From an uncultured Methanobrevibacter sp. (GTDB lineage Archaea; Methanobacteriota; Methanobacteria; Methanobacteriales; Methanobacteriaceae): a stretch of 64,000 nt of DNA. A program made the position numbers and the translations under genes. Of this stretch, positions 1 to 11,593 are shown in pieces (positions within the stretch are counted from its first letter, which is position 1; every line of letters begins with the position of its first letter). The notes below the pieces were generated by a model, which searched no databases, was not told the origin of the DNA, and saw only the letters and a program-made list of their open reading frames with translations. The stretch is taken from positions 1 to 64,000 of the forward strand of contig NZ_CALGFC010000023.1 of assembly GCF_937881195.1 (NCBI RefSeq). The letters run 5' to 3'.

Positions 1-462
1 ATTATAATATTTCTTTTAACAATATATTACTATTTTATTTTACATTAATCTATTTTTATTTATTTTATTTCTATTAATAATTTATATCAATTATTCTATT
101 TTCATAAATAATCTTAATAGCTTAATATTTTTAATTGAAACTATTAAAATTTACTAAAAATAAAATAATTAGATAAAAAATAAAAATAAAGAAATTTTGA
201 GAAAAATAATAAAAAAATATAAAAATAGTAGTATTTTTTATTATAAATAATGATTTTAAAAAATTCTATAGATACTCATTATTGAAATAATAACCAATAA
301 AATAAGAAATAATAAATTAAAGTATTGAATTAACCATTTAAATAGATATTTGAGTAATTATTAAATTTTAAATATCAAATTAAAGGATTAAATTATAAAT
401 AATAAAAAATAGTAATCATATTAAAATAAATAGAGAAAAAAATCATTTGATCAGCTAAAAAA
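1..462. other. AT-rich intergenic stretch at window edge
   Basis: This stretch lies downstream of tRNA-Ser and is almost pure A and T. I see no open frame with a ribosome binding site, no GC-rich island that would suggest a structured RNA, and no clear repeat. Nothing can be assigned to it. Confidence 0.6.
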
Positions 463-547
463 CGCCGAGACTGGGATTTGAACCCAGGCGGAGAAAATCT
501 CCACAGGATCTCAAGTCCTGCGCCTTACCTGGCTAGGCTATCTCGGC
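463..547 (-). tRNA. tRNA-Ser(UGA)
   Basis: Read on the minus strand, a 7-bp acceptor stem (GCCGAGA with TCTCGGC) encloses a full cloverleaf with a long variable arm of about 15 nt, as in class II tRNAs. The anticodon loop is CTTGAGA between CAGGA and TCCTG, giving anticodon UGA. The discriminator base is G, which fits serine and not leucine (A73). The T arm CTGGG-TTCAAAT-CCCAG is intact. No CCA is encoded. It sits about 200 bp downstream of rps10 on the same strand. Confidence 0.95.
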
Positions 548-749
548 AAATAAAAAAATATTATCCATAATAATAAAAGTTAATAGAAGATAGAATCCTC
601 TAATTAGAAATTAAAATTAAGGAATTTTTAATAAAATTAAAGTATAACTATATTATATAGCTAATAGACTTAATAAAAATTAAAAGTTTTAAAATTAACT
701 AGTTAATAATTATTTAATGATGAATATCAATTAACTAAATTAGTTAAAA

Positions 750-1058
750 TTAACTTTTAAGCTCTATTTCAATACTTACATTATCTGGAACATTGACTTT
801 CATTACTTGTCTCATTGCTCTTTCATCTGCTCCAATTCCAACTAATCTTTTGTGGATTCTTAATTCCCATTTTTCCCAAGTAGCTTTTCCTTCTCCATCA
901 GGAGATTTTCTAGTTGGAACAACTAATTTTTTAGTTGGTAATGGAATTGGACCTGAAAGATCTACACCAGTCCTTTCAGCAATCTTTTTAAGTTGATCAC
1001 AGACAAAGTTGAGTTTATTTGGGTCAGTCCCAGTAAGTTTAATTCTTGCTTGATGCAT
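750..1058 (-). CDS. rps10: 30S ribosomal protein uS10 (S10P)
   Basis: This is archaeal ribosomal protein uS10 of 102 residues, a small-subunit head protein. The sequence begins [17 protein letters not shown] and holds the family block [20 protein letters not shown] near residues 38-57, then [15 protein letters not shown] two codons upstream is part of the ribosome binding site (GGAGGGTGAAA), so I take the ATG at 1058 as start. It is the last protein gene of the block rps12-rps7-fusA-tef1A-rps10, about 85 bp behind tef1A, the usual arrangement in euryarchaea. Confidence 0.97.
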   Translation of the reverse strand: MHQARIKLTGTDPNKLNFVCDQLKKIAERTGVDLSGPIPLPTKKLVVPTRKSPDGEGKATWEKWELRIHKRLVGIGADERAMRQVMKVNVPDNVSIEIELKS

Positions 1059-1143
1059 TTTCACCCTCCAAAAAAATAAAAAGGTATTAATCCATAAAAA
1101 TGAATAATAAAAGCTATAATAAAATTATAGCTGATTATTATAA

Positions 1144-2385
1144 TTATTTAGCAGGTTCAATATTAATACACATACCAGCAGCTACAGTTTGACCCATATC
1201 CCTAATAGCAAATCTACCCATATGAGGAATAGTCTTAATGTTTTCGATTACCATAGGTTTAGTAGGTTTAACTTTTACAATAGCAGCATCTCCTGTTTTA
1301 AGGAAATCAGGATTTTCTTCTGCTACTTGACCAGTCTTAGGATCTAATTTTTTGGTTAATTCTAAGAAAGTACATGCAACTTGAGAAGTGTGACAATGGA
1401 ATACAGGAGTGTATCCAACAGTTATGACACCAGGGTGTTGTAAAACAACTATTTGAGCATCAAATTCTTTAGCTACAGTTGGAGCATCTTTTATATGCCC
1501 AGCAACATCCCCTCTTCGGATATCATTTTTACCTACGCCTCTAACATTGAATCCAACATTATCACCAGGTTCAGCTTGATCAAACATTTCGTGGTGCATT
1601 TCGATAGATTTAACTTCTCCAGAAGCTCCAGCAGGTTCAAATATTACATCTTCTCCTTTTTTCATTACACCAGTTTCTACTCTTCCAACAGGTACAGTCC
1701 CTACACCAGTGATAGAATAAACATCTTGAATAGGTACTCTTAAGGGTAAGGTAGTTGGCTTTTCAGGAGCTTTGAAATCATCGAAAGATGGTATTAAAGC
1801 TTTTCCTTTATACCAAGGAGTGTTAGAACTAGGTTCAGAAATATTATCTCCTTCATATGCAGAAATAGGAATAAAAGGAACTTCAGAAGGTTTAAATCCA
1901 ATACCAGCAATCAATGCAGAAACTTCCTCTTTGACTGCATTAAATTTATCTTCTGCATAATCAACAAGATCCATTTTATTAATTGCTATGATTAATTGTC
2001 TAATTCCTAAAGTCATGGATAAATAAATATGTTCTTTAGTTTGCGGTTGAACACCATCAACAACATCCACTACTAATACTGCAGCATCTGCTTGAGAAGC
2101 ACCAGTAATCATGTTTTTAACGAAATCTCTGTGTCCTGGACAATCCACAATTGTGTATTCATATTTTGGAGTTTCGAACTTTGCATGAGCTAAATCGATA
2201 GTTACTCCTCTTTCTCTTTCTTCACCGAGTTTATCCATGAGAAATCTAAATTTGTTTTCTCCTTCATCTAATTGTTGTTCAGCAACTGCTCCAGCTTGTA
2301 ATAAAACGTGCCCTACGAGAGTTGATTTTCCGTGGTCAACGTGACCAATAAATGCTAAATTTATATGTTCTTTTGCTTTTGCCAT
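1144..2385 (-). CDS. tef1A: Translation elongation factor 1A (EF-1 alpha)
   Basis: This GTPase delivers aminoacyl-tRNA to the ribosome. At 413 residues it has normal archaeal length. The GTP-binding motifs are intact: GHVDHGKS at 14-21, DCPGH from residue 81 and NKMD at 136-139. They are followed by the beta-barrel domains with the conserved [11 protein letters not shown] block. The ATG start follows a GAGGT ribosome binding site. It lies between fusA and rps10, but a gap of about 450 bp with its own TATA-like boxes separates it from fusA, so it may have its own promoter as well as read-through. Confidence 0.98.
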   Translation of the reverse strand: MAKAKEHINLAFIGHVDHGKSTLVGHVLLQAGAVAEQQLDEGENKFRFLMDKLGEERERGVTIDLAHAKFETPKYEYTIVDCPGHRDFVKNMITGASQADAAVLVVDVVDGVQPQTKEHIYLSMTLGIRQLIIAINKMDLVDYAEDKFNAVKEEVSALIAGIGFKPSEVPFIPISAYEGDNISEPSSNTPWYKGKALIPSFDDFKAPEKPTTLPLRVPIQDVYSITGVGTVPVGRVETGVMKKGEDVIFEPAGASGEVKSIEMHHEMFDQAEPGDNVGFNVRGVGKNDIRRGDVAGHIKDAPTVAKEFDAQIVVLQHPGVITVGYTPVFHCHTSQVACTFLELTKKLDPKTGQVAEENPDFLKTGDAAIVKVKPTKPMVIENIKTIPHMGRFAIRDMGQTVAAGMCINIEPAK

Positions 2386-2525
2386 AATAAAAACCTCATT
2401 TTTAAATAATAATTTATTATTAACATTTTTAAGTTTTTTTTAATATTAATATAAAAGTTTTATTAGTTGATTTTATTAAGATAAATTCAAGTTAATAGTT
2501 TAACTTAATTAAATTTGAACTTTCC

Positions 2526-2533
2526 TATATAAA
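2526..2533 (-). promoter_or_regulatory. Putative TATA box of tef1A
   Basis: On the minus strand the sequence is AAGTTTTTATATAGG. It contains the archaeal consensus TTTATATA preceded by purines that could act as a BRE. Initiation about 25 nt downstream would give a leader of roughly 120 nt before the tef1A ATG. This is a sequence match only. The 2448-2455 box is an alternative. Confidence 0.4.
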
Positions 2534-2666
2534 AACTTACCCCTTATAATAAAATAATGAGTATCAATAAAACAATATATATTGAAAATTTCATTAGTTT
2601 TATTTTATTAATTTTTAGTATATTTTATTAATATTTATTAAATAAATTTATACTCAAAATTTATAT

Positions 2667-2720
2667 TAAATCTTTTTATAAAGAATTTATTATTAAATCT
2701 TTTTATAAAGAATTTATTAT
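2667..2720. repeat. 27-bp tandem repeat, two perfect copies
   Basis: The unit at 2667-2693 is repeated exactly at 2694-2720. Each unit contains the small inverted repeat TCTTT-TTAT-AAAGA, so two identical mini-hairpins lie in tandem downstream of fusA and upstream of tef1A. They could be a terminator pair, a protein site or slippage. Confidence 0.75.
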
Positions 2721-2836
2721 TTAAAATTTTATATTAAAATTTCTATATTATTAACATTTCTATCTTAATTAATTAATATTAGAACTAAATATAAAAATAG
2801 AACTAATATTAAAAAATAAAAATAGAAATTTAAAGA

Positions 2837-5032
2837 TTATCCAATGTAATGCTCTGGACCATAAGGTTCAGGAGATAATCCTTTTCTTTCTCTTATTTCT
2901 CTAATAATCTGCTTTTGTAATTCCTGTGGTAATCTTTCAAATCCTGCATTTTCAGTAGACCATAAACATCTACCTTCAGTAGCAGACCTAATATCCCCTG
3001 CAAAACCAAACATTTCAGCAACAGGAACTTTAGATTCGACAGAAGCCATATCTCCTTCTTGCCCCATGTCGACAATTTGACCCCTTCTGTTTTGAATTTC
3101 ACGAGTAGCATTACCCATGTAGTCTTGAGGAGTATTAATAAATACCTTTTGAATTGGTTCAAGTAAAGTAGGTTGAGCCATCATGATTGCAGCGAAAACT
3201 GCTTTTCTTATAGAAGGAAGAACCTGAGCAGGTCCTCTGTGAACTGCATCTTCGTGAAGTTTTGCATCCATAAGTTTAAATTTCATTCCCATAGCTATTT
3301 CATTAGCTATTGGTCCTGAATCTAAAGCTGATTCAAAACCTTCAATTAAAAGTTCTCTAACTTCATCTAAGTATTGGATACCACGAGTCATATTAAGGAA
3401 TACACTTCTATTATGGACATCCCAAACTCTACGAGCTTCTTCTTTATCTAGACCAGCTTCCATAAAGGTTGTAGCCATTTCTTTTCCTTTGACTTTACCT
3501 TCTTTAATAGTTCCTTCACCAATTGCATCATATACAGACTGTTCTAAAGGTTCAACAGTAATATAAAATCTGTTATGTTTGTTAGGAGATTTACCTTCAA
3601 CTGGAGTATCAATTTTTCCAGCTACAGTTTCTCTGTAAACAACGATAGGTTCAGAAGTTTCTATTTCAACACCTTTCTCATTAATTCTGTAAGTGATAAT
3701 TTCTAAGTGGAGTTCACCCATACCAGAAATTAAATGCTGACCAGTTTCCTCATTAATATTTACATGAACAGTAGGATCTTCTTTAGAAACTTGTCTTAAA
3801 ACTTCAATCAATTTAGGAAGATCTTTAGTGTTTTTAGCTTCAACAGCTACTGTGACAACAGGTTCAGATATGTGTTCTATGCCTTCGAACTCTTTTATCT
3901 TTTTATCCATATCACAAATAGTTTCACCAGCAATAGCGCCTTTAGCACCAGTTATTGCAACAATATTACCTGCAGGAACTTTATCAGTATTAACCCTTTC
4001 TGCACCGAAGAATACTCCAACCTGTTGAGTTCTTGCTTTAGCATGAGAACCTACAAGGAATATTTCACTACCTTTTTCAATAGTTCCACCATATACTCTT
4101 CCAGTTGCAATCTCACCAGCATGTTTATCAATACTAACATTTGTAACCATAACAGCTAAAGGACCTTCTGAATCAGTTTTAATCATTGCTTGACCTTCTT
4201 CAGTTTCAATATCCCCATCCCAAATAGTTGGAACCCTATATGCTTGTGAAACTAATGGACTTGGCAAATGCTCAACAACCATACCAAGCAAAACTTCAGT
4301 AATTGGTACTTTTTGTGCTAATTCTTTTTGCCTTTCTTCATTACAGTAATCTATAATATCTTTAAAGTTAATTCCAGATTTCTGCATGATAGGAATATTA
4401 ATAGCCCAATTATGATAAGCAGACCCAAAAGCAACACTACCATCAGTAACATCAACTTTCCATTTTTCTTTCTTATCTTCAGGAGCCATTCCTTTAATGA
4501 GTTTATTTGCTTCAGCTATTATTTTAAGGAATCTATTTTGAAGTTCTTCTGGTTCAAGTTTTAATTCATTTATTAATCTATCAACTTTATTAATAAATAA
4601 AACAGGTCTAACATTTTCTTTTAAAGCCTGTCTAAAAACAGTTTCGGTTTGAGGCATAATACCTTCAACAGCACAAACAACAACAACTGCACCATCTACA
4701 GCCCTCATTGCACGTGTAACATCTCCCCCAAAATCAACATGCCCAGGAGTATCAATTAAGTTGATTAAATAATCATTATTATCAAATTTATGAACCATAG
4801 AAACACTTGCAGCATCTATAGTGATACCTCTTGCTGATTCCTGTTCATCAAAATCAAGACTTCTTGCATCACCTGCTAGCTCTTCAGAAATCATTCCAGC
4901 CCCTGCAAGCAAGTTATCAGATAAAGTAGTTTTACCATGGTCAATGTGAGCCACAATTCCAATATTTCTGATAAATTTAGGCTGATACATTAATTCCTTA
5001 ATTTTTTCAATCATTTTATTACGTCTACTCAC
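2837..5032 (-). CDS. fusA: Translation elongation factor 2 (EF-2)
   Basis: This is the ribosomal translocase, 731 residues, a normal archaeal length. The G domain shows AHIDHGKT near 28-35, DTPGHVDF and NKVDR. Domain IV carries the loop DAVHRGPAQ, whose histidine at about residue 598 is the site that becomes diphthamide in archaea and eukaryotes. I place the start at the GTG at 5032, giving [10 protein letters not shown], because the upstream GTG at 5041 lies inside the ribosome binding site AGGTGATT. It follows rps7 after about 180 bp of low-complexity AT repeats. Confidence 0.97.
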   Translation of the reverse strand: MSRRNKMIEKIKELMYQPKFIRNIGIVAHIDHGKTTLSDNLLAGAGMISEELAGDARSLDFDEQESARGITIDAASVSMVHKFDNNDYLINLIDTPGHVDFGGDVTRAMRAVDGAVVVVCAVEGIMPQTETVFRQALKENVRPVLFINKVDRLINELKLEPEELQNRFLKIIAEANKLIKGMAPEDKKEKWKVDVTDGSVAFGSAYHNWAINIPIMQKSGINFKDIIDYCNEERQKELAQKVPITEVLLGMVVEHLPSPLVSQAYRVPTIWDGDIETEEGQAMIKTDSEGPLAVMVTNVSIDKHAGEIATGRVYGGTIEKGSEIFLVGSHAKARTQQVGVFFGAERVNTDKVPAGNIVAITGAKGAIAGETICDMDKKIKEFEGIEHISEPVVTVAVEAKNTKDLPKLIEVLRQVSKEDPTVHVNINEETGQHLISGMGELHLEIITYRINEKGVEIETSEPIVVYRETVAGKIDTPVEGKSPNKHNRFYITVEPLEQSVYDAIGEGTIKEGKVKGKEMATTFMEAGLDKEEARRVWDVHNRSVFLNMTRGIQYLDEVRELLIEGFESALDSGPIANEIAMGMKFKLMDAKLHEDAVHRGPAQVLPSIRKAVFAAIMMAQPTLLEPIQKVFINTPQDYMGNATREIQNRRGQIVDMGQEGDMASVESKVPVAEMFGFAGDIRSATEGRCLWSTENAGFERLPQELQKQIIREIRERKGLSPEPYGPEHYIG

Positions 5033-5078
5033 AACAATCACCTAAATATAATATTTAATTAGATTTGATTAAAAATAA

Positions 5079-5216
5079 TTAATTAAAATAAATTTAATTA
5101 AAATAATAATATAATTAAAATAAATTAATTATAATAATATAATTAAAATAAAATTAATTATAATAAAATTAATTATAATAATATTAATTATAATAATATT
5201 AATTAAAATAAATTAA
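5079..5216. repeat. Low-complexity AATTA/TAATA repeats between rps7 and fusA
   Basis: Degenerate copies of a motif near AATTATAATAATATT follow each other through this interval, with no G or C over most of its length. No coding frame or hairpin with GC pairs is present. It is the spacer between two co-directional genes. Confidence 0.5.
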
Positions 5217-5777
5217 TTAGTGTGCAGCCCTAGCTACTCTTTCTTTCTCTTCTTTTTTACCAATAGCAAAACTTCTTGTATCATGTTCAGAAGCAAGAAT
5301 TAATTCATCAGCCAAACATTCAGCTACTGATCTTTTATTTTTAAAAGCAGATTGTAAAGTTCCTTTTGTTAAAAATCCTAAAGAAAGATCCACTCTTCTT
5401 TGTGGTGCTATATCAACAGCTACTTGGTAACCAATCCCACCATATTTAATTCTTGTAGTTTCTTCACGAGGAGAAGTATTTTCTACTGCTTTAACAAGAA
5501 TCTGAATAGGATTTTGTTTAGTTCTTTTATTTATAATTTCAAAAGATTCTTTAACAATATTATAAGCTTTATTCTTCTTCCCAGAATTTCTTTCAGTTCT
5601 CATTATTTTATTCATTAATCTTTCAACAATTGAAACTTTAGACTTGGCAAATTGTCTTCTAACATGCCTGCCTAATGTATGAGGAACTAAAGTTTCATCT
5701 AAGCATATATAATTAATTAAACCTAAATCTTCGATTTTAATTTCTTTTAGGTCCCATTTTTCAAAAACTTGACTCAT
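5217..5777 (-). CDS. rps7: 30S ribosomal protein uS7 (S7P)
   Basis: This is archaeal uS7, 186 residues, which binds the 3' domain of 16S rRNA and helps form the head of the small subunit. The blocks RNSGKKNKAYNIVKE and KAVENTSPREETTRIKYGG match the family. The C-terminus RSFAIGKKEEKERVA is the usual basic tail. The gene starts 18 bp after the rps12 stop behind GGGGT, so the two are probably translated from one message, as in most archaea. Confidence 0.97.
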   Translation of the reverse strand: MSQVFEKWDLKEIKIEDLGLINYICLDETLVPHTLGRHVRRQFAKSKVSIVERLMNKIMRTERNSGKKNKAYNIVKESFEIINKRTKQNPIQILVKAVENTSPREETTRIKYGGIGYQVAVDIAPQRRVDLSLGFLTKGTLQSAFKNKRSVAECLADELILASEHDTRSFAIGKKEEKERVARAAH

Positions 5778-5795
5778 TAAATTACCCCGTTAGCA

Positions 5796-6221
5796 TTATC
5801 TTACTGGTTTTTCAATTTTACCAATAACCATCTGTTCTAAAGAAACATTGTTAACTTTACTTACTTTCCAACGAACACCTGGAATATCACCCATAGATCT
5901 TCCAGAAGGTCCGCCGATTCCTTCAATCATGACTTCATCGTGCTCATCAATAAAACCAATAGCACCATCACCTGGAGCAAATGCAGTTAATTGTTTACCA
6001 TTTTTAATTAATTGAACACGAACACATTTTCTTATAGCAGAGTTAGGCTGTTTAGCCTCAATTCCTACTTTTTCTATAACAATTCCTCTAGCTTGTGGTG
6101 CTCCTTCAAGAGGGTCTGCTTTCACATCTAAACGTAAAGCTTTCCTTTTGTAGTCCACATCTTTCCACTTAAAGTTCTGTCTATTTTTTTTAAGCTTTTT
6201 TGCAGCAAAAAGTCCTGGCAT
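5796..6221 (-). CDS. rps12: 30S ribosomal protein uS12 (S12P)
   Basis: This is the archaeal decoding-centre protein uS12, 141 residues. The hallmark KQPNSAIRK at about 57-65 and the GDGAIGF and IPGVRWKV blocks are present. The start ATG lies behind AGAGGAAT. It is normally next to nusA in this operon. Here an 800-bp non-coding region separates it from nusA, so rps12 may begin its own transcript. Confidence 0.97.
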   Translation of the reverse strand: MPGLFAAKKLKKNRQNFKWKDVDYKRKALRLDVKADPLEGAPQARGIVIEKVGIEAKQPNSAIRKCVRVQLIKNGKQLTAFAPGDGAIGFIDEHDEVMIEGIGGPSGRSMGDIPGVRWKVSKVNNVSLEQMVIGKIEKPVR

Positions 6222-6285
6222 AAATAATTCCTCTTTAATTTTTAACTCATTATTTTTAATAATATATAATTTTTAAACATAACAA

Positions 6286-6392
6286 TCTAATATTTTATTT
6301 AACTCTATTATTAAATCCTAATATTTAAGGAAAATAATATTCTAATATTACTCAATTCTATTATTGAATCCTAGGATTTCATTAAGATAATA
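6286..6392. repeat. Imperfect 52-bp direct repeat upstream of rps12
   Basis: Two adjacent copies share TCTAATATT, then CTATTATT-AATCCTA and the ending ATAATA, with scattered substitutions and small indels. The copies are 6286-6339 and 6341-6392. The repeat covers the stretch where a leader of rps12 would lie. It could be a duplicated regulatory site or neutral duplication. Confidence 0.55.
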
Positions 6393-6460
6393 TTTAAATA
6401 TTATTTAATTATAATATGTTTATATTAGATTCAAATTAATAGATATACACAGATAAATAA

Positions 6461-6701
6461 CGATGCCTCTGGCTATGTAAATAGCTTACAGACGAAAAAC
6501 ATTGAATTTAAAAAATAAGAATTAAATCTTAAAATATATCAAATATCAATGATGTTTATCCATATAATAGATTATAAAATAAATCCAACAAGATTTAGAA
6601 AAAATCTCAAAGGATACTTCTTATTAATATGTAATTAAGTATGATCTGTAACATTTGGCACACAATAGCTACAGTCTAAATCTTTTTTAGTCTTTTGAGA
6701 T
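6461..6701 (+). ncRNA. Candidate structured RNA with hairpin and pseudoknot
   Basis: This segment is visibly richer in G and C than its surroundings. A hairpin pairs TCTG+GCTAT (6468-6476) with ATAGC (6481-6485) and CAGA (6489-6492) around a GTAA loop. Further on, AGATTTAGA (6591-6599) pairs with TCTAAATCT (6675-6683), and ATCTCAAA (6604-6611) pairs with TTTGAGAT (6694-6701). These two helices interleave as a pseudoknot. CTGTA (6646-6650) pairs with TACAG (6670-6674) and abuts the first helix. GTTTATATTA at 6418-6427 is a plausible plus-strand TATA box. The strand is uncertain, and I recognise no known family. Confidence 0.35.
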
Positions 6702-7020
6702 ATATTAAGATGGAAAAAATTTAACTTATTACTATATTTTTTTAACTATATCTATTATAAAAATATATTAATTATAACCTTTATAAACCTTATGTATTAT
6801 TTCTAAAATTTATATTTAATTATTCAAATCAATAATTTAATATCAATACTCAATGGTATAAATATTATACAGAAATGTCAATTATATGAAAATATCCCAT
6901 AAAACAAAATAATTAGTTTTATATCTCGAATAAATATTTAGAATAATTTTTTTTTTAATAAAATAATTTTGTAAATATAAACTATCTTTTATAAGAATAT
7001 TAAAAATAATATTGAAAGCA

Positions 7021-7452
7021 TCATTTTAAAATGATGCTGCTAATATTGTGCTGTCTTTTAGCTAACAATTTAGCTCTTTCAATATTATGACCATTTTTAC
7101 CAATGGCAATTCTTTTATTTGTAGAATCAGCAACTACAGTAGCTACTTTTTCTTTATTTTCTTTTTGAAGTACTTTTATAGATTTTAATTCAGCAGGAGC
7201 CATGATGTTTTTTATAAATTCAGTTACATCCTCAGAATGTTCTATTATTTCAACACCCTTATCAACAGCCTTTTGAACTTTTGTAACAGTACTTCCACCT
7301 TTACCAATAGCTAAACCCATATCACCATTTTTAACAACAAAAGTAACTTTACCATTATCTTCATCAATGATACAATCTTTAACCATTGCTCCAGTCATAC
7401 TCTCAAATAGAGCTATGTATCTTATTTCATTTGCATTAAATTTAATAGACAC
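7021..7452 (-). CDS. nusA: Archaeal NusA-like transcription factor (KH domains)
   Basis: This short archaeal NusA homologue of 143 residues consists of two KH RNA-binding domains and lacks the bacterial N-terminal polymerase-binding region. The KH signature loops are AIGKGGSTV (GKGG at 50-53) and AIGKNGHNI (GKNG at 118-121). A GTG start at 7452 follows GGGGTAG. It lies 12 bp behind rpl30e in the rpoA''-rpl30e-nusA group, which is its standard neighbourhood in euryarchaea and suggests a role with RNA polymerase. The precise function in archaea is not settled. Confidence 0.95.
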   Translation of the reverse strand: MSIKFNANEIRYIALFESMTGAMVKDCIIDEDNGKVTFVVKNGDMGLAIGKGGSTVTKVQKAVDKGVEIIEHSEDVTEFIKNIMAPAELKSIKVLQKENKEKVATVVADSTNKRIAIGKNGHNIERAKLLAKRQHNISSIILK

Positions 7453-7464
7453 AAAAATCTACCC

Positions 7465-7764
7465 CTACTTAGATATTATTTCTAATATAGTAGAATCTCC
7501 TGGATCGTTTATGACTAATGTAGCCACAGTAAAAGGTTTACCGCAAACAGAACCTAATTCTACACTTGTTCCATTAAAAGTGTGAACTGGAATTTCTGAA
7601 AGTTTTGAATAATATCCTACATCTTCTAAAATTTCATTAGGACTATTTTCAGCAACAATTACGAGCTGTCCTTTTCCTAACTTCAAAGATTGAATTGATT
7701 TTTCAGAGCCTAAAGTGACATCACCTGTGTCAACTGCTACTCTAATTCCTCTATCTACGTCCAT
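7465..7764 (-). CDS. rpl30e: 50S ribosomal protein eL30
   Basis: This is archaeal and eukaryotic-type ribosomal protein eL30, 99 residues, of the L7Ae/L30e RNA-binding fold. It shows GDVTLGSEKSIQSLKLGKG early, the IVAENSPNEI block that contacts RNA, and VELGSVCGKPFTV. Two ATG codons are adjacent at 7767 and 7764. The second lies 6 nt from the GGAGG site and the first only 3 nt, so I use 7764. It sits 15 bp after rpoA'' and just before nusA. Confidence 0.95.
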   Translation of the reverse strand: MDVDRGIRVAVDTGDVTLGSEKSIQSLKLGKGQLVIVAENSPNEILEDVGYYSKLSEIPVHTFNGTSVELGSVCGKPFTVATLVINDPGDSTILEIISK

Positions 7765-7779
7765 CATCTGCCTCCTTTA

Positions 7780-8961
<1,182 letters not shown>

Positions 8962-8992
8962 CTAATTAAACACTAATAAATCAATAGCTAAA

Positions 8993-11593
8993 TTATTTAA
9001 CCCTCATTTCATCAATGATTTTGTCTAAATCTGCAGCTTTACCATAATCACTTTTAGCAGGATCTACACCATCTTCACCGAACATTGTTTGAATAACCAT
9101 TCCCCTATTATCAGTGACTAATCCATTTTCTCTTACATTAAGATCTTGAAGAGCATTAACAAGCCTTCTTTGCATGTAACCACTTTGTGCAGTACGTATA
9201 GCTGTATCAACTAAACCTTCTCTTCCCCCCATAGCATGGAAGAAAAATTCAATTGGGTCAAGTCCCTCTTTATAACTTGAGTGAACAAAACCTCTTGCTT
9301 TTGCACCAAGTTCATTTTTTCTAAAATGAGGTAAAGTTCTTTCTATATATCCCCTATCAATACGACCACCACGAACAGACTGTTGGCCAACACAAGCAGT
9401 AATCTGAGTTAAATTAAGCATAGAAGCCCTTGCTCCAGTAGTTGCCATTATAACAGAATGATTATCCATTCCAAAGTAACTTTCAGCAATTTCACCAGAT
9501 TTGTCTCTTGCTTCACCAAGAACTTGCATAATTTTCATTTCAAGTGTTTCTTCTAAGCTTCTTCCAGGAAGTGCTTCAAGTTCTTCATTTTCATAAGCTT
9601 CAACTAATTTATCTACTCTTTGTTCTGCACTGTGAAGATGGGCTTCAATTCTTTCCTTAGCTTCTTCGGGAATCTCTTCATCATTAGTACTTGTAGTAAT
9701 ACCTGTTTTCATAATACCCGAAATAGCAAGATCAGTAGATGCATCAAGGAATTTTCTAGCTTCATCTGACCCATATTCTTTCATTATGGTATCTAATATT
9801 TTACCAGAAAAAGAACCATAAGCTTTTTCATCCATTGCTCCAGTAATAAGTTGTCCATCCTCAATAACAACATAAGCATCATATTCACAATCTTTAAGCA
9901 TACATTCATCACATTTTTTACAAATTTCTGCTTTATATTGCATATTAAGGTTTTCAGGAAGTAATAAACTAAATAACTCTTTTCCAGACCAATCACGATT
10001 CTTTCTTTTTGGAATTGGAAGTTTAGCCTTTCTTATAATTTGAAATGCTTGTTCTTCAGTAAATTCAGAACCAGTTCTTGTAAGTAAATATGCTCCAGAA
10101 ATATGATCATGTATAGCACCAATAATCGGACCACCAAATCTAGGAGATAATATATGTTCTTGAACCCTCATAAGAGATTTAGCCTCAGCTCTAGACTCAT
10201 CTGTCTGGAAAACATGCATATTCATTTCATCCCCATCAAAATCAGCATTGTAAGGAGGACATACACATAAATTAAGCCTGAATGTTTTATAGGGTAAAAC
10301 TTTAACTTCATGAGCCATCATTGACATTCTATGAAGAGAAGGTTGACGATTGAATAAAACAATGTCTCCATCTTTTAAATGACGCTCAATAACAAATCCA
10401 GGTTCTAACATTTCAAGTATTGCTTCTTTTGTTTCGTCAAGAACCCTAATTTTCCTACCATCAAGCCTAATAGCATAGTTAGCACCAGGATGAACATTAG
10501 GTCCATTTTTAATATGTTCTTTCATTTGTTTCATATTCCATTCATTAACATGGACTGGAACGGTAACCTCTTTAGCTATCATCTCAGGAACTCCAACTTC
10601 ATTAATACTAATATTTGGATCAGGTGAAATTACAGTACGTGCAGAAAAGTTAACCCTTTTACCAGAAAGATTGCTCCTAAACCTACCTTCTTTTCCTTTA
10701 AGTCTTTGAGCTAATGTTTTAAGTGGTCTTCCAGATCTATGTCTTGCTGGAGGAACACCAGATGCCTCATTATCAAAATAAGTTGTTACATGGTATTGTA
10801 ATAATTCCCATAAATCTTCTACAATAAGTTGTGGAGCACCAGCTTCCATATTTTCGACTAATCTTTGATTAATTCTAAGAATATCAACAAGTTTGTGAGT
10901 TAAATCATCCTCAGAACGCTCACCAGTTTCAAGAGTTATTGAAGGCCTTACAGTGACGGGAGGAACAGGTAAAACAGTTAAAACCATCCACTCTGGCCTA
11001 GCAACTTCAGGATTAACTCCTAAAATATAAGCATCCGAATCAGTAATTTTTTCAAGTTTTTCCCTTACTTCACTCGGAGTTAATTTGTAATCTCCCTCAA
11101 TTATGGAAATTGGCTTATCAATTTTAATATCTTCTTGTTCTTCATCACAATGAGGACATTTATCTCTTCTAGCAGTAGAATAAATTTCTTTAATAATATC
11201 ATTAATGCTTTCATCATTTTCTTTTAAAGCATCAATCTTTGTCCTATAATCTTCAATTTCAGTATCAGTTAAAAGAACACGACCACAAGAGTTACATGTT
11301 GACCTTAAAATTTTGTGAATAGTATCTCCAAATCCTACATGGATTACAGGTCTTGCTAAATCTATACTACCAAAATGCCCTTGACATTCTCCACCTTTAG
11401 CCCCACAAGCACGGCACCTTAAACTTGGATCAATAACACCTAAATGAGGATCCATTAATCCATTTTCAATAGGGTATCCATCTTCATCATAGGTATCTGG
11501 AGTTTCAATCTTAGTAACAGACATTTTTCTAATATCCTCTGGAGACATAAGCCCAAAGTTAATTTGAGAAATCTGTTTTATTATTCCTTTCAA
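8993..11593 (-). CDS. rpoA1: DNA-directed RNA polymerase subunit A'
   Basis: This is the N-terminal and central part of the largest subunit (Rpo1N), 866 residues. Zinc ligands C60, C63, C70 and H73 are followed by a second set, C100, C103, C146 and C149. The catalytic magnesium loop NADFDGDEMN is at about 449-458. The start is a TTG at 11593 behind AAGGAG. It follows rpoB' after about 150 bp of AT repeats. The A'/A'' split is normal for archaea. Confidence 0.97.
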   Translation of the reverse strand: MKGIIKQISQINFGLMSPEDIRKMSVTKIETPDTYDEDGYPIENGLMDPHLGVIDPSLRCRACGAKGGECQGHFGSIDLARPVIHVGFGDTIHKILRSTCNSCGRVLLTDTEIEDYRTKIDALKENDESINDIIKEIYSTARRDKCPHCDEEQEDIKIDKPISIIEGDYKLTPSEVREKLEKITDSDAYILGVNPEVARPEWMVLTVLPVPPVTVRPSITLETGERSEDDLTHKLVDILRINQRLVENMEAGAPQLIVEDLWELLQYHVTTYFDNEASGVPPARHRSGRPLKTLAQRLKGKEGRFRSNLSGKRVNFSARTVISPDPNISINEVGVPEMIAKEVTVPVHVNEWNMKQMKEHIKNGPNVHPGANYAIRLDGRKIRVLDETKEAILEMLEPGFVIERHLKDGDIVLFNRQPSLHRMSMMAHEVKVLPYKTFRLNLCVCPPYNADFDGDEMNMHVFQTDESRAEAKSLMRVQEHILSPRFGGPIIGAIHDHISGAYLLTRTGSEFTEEQAFQIIRKAKLPIPKRKNRDWSGKELFSLLLPENLNMQYKAEICKKCDECMLKDCEYDAYVVIEDGQLITGAMDEKAYGSFSGKILDTIMKEYGSDEARKFLDASTDLAISGIMKTGITTSTNDEEIPEEAKERIEAHLHSAEQRVDKLVEAYENEELEALPGRSLEETLEMKIMQVLGEARDKSGEIAESYFGMDNHSVIMATTGARASMLNLTQITACVGQQSVRGGRIDRGYIERTLPHFRKNELGAKARGFVHSSYKEGLDPIEFFFHAMGGREGLVDTAIRTAQSGYMQRRLVNALQDLNVRENGLVTDNRGMVIQTMFGEDGVDPAKSDYGKAADLDKIIDEMRVK

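Larger units (their letters stand above)
2386..2836. other. Leader and intergenic region between fusA and tef1A
   Basis: The region has no coding frame. It holds candidate TATA boxes for tef1A on the minus strand, one at 2526-2533 and a weaker TTTATATT at 2448-2455. It also holds a perfect two-copy 27-bp tandem repeat at 2667-2720. The rest is AT-rich filler. Confidence 0.5.
6222..7020. other. 800-bp non-coding region between nusA and rps12
   Basis: No protein gene is visible. Next to rps12 lies an imperfect direct repeat of about 52 bp (6286-6339 and 6341-6392). Then comes a less AT-rich segment at about 6461-6701 with hairpins and a possible pseudoknot, entered separately. The rest, up to the nusA stop, is AT-rich with no visible structure. 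Confidence 0.6.

Noticed and set aside
6461..6720. The structured region as RNase P RNA, 7S RNA or a C/D box guide RNA
   Set aside because: The conserved RNase P and SRP core sequences are absent, and no matching box C and D pair is found on either strand.
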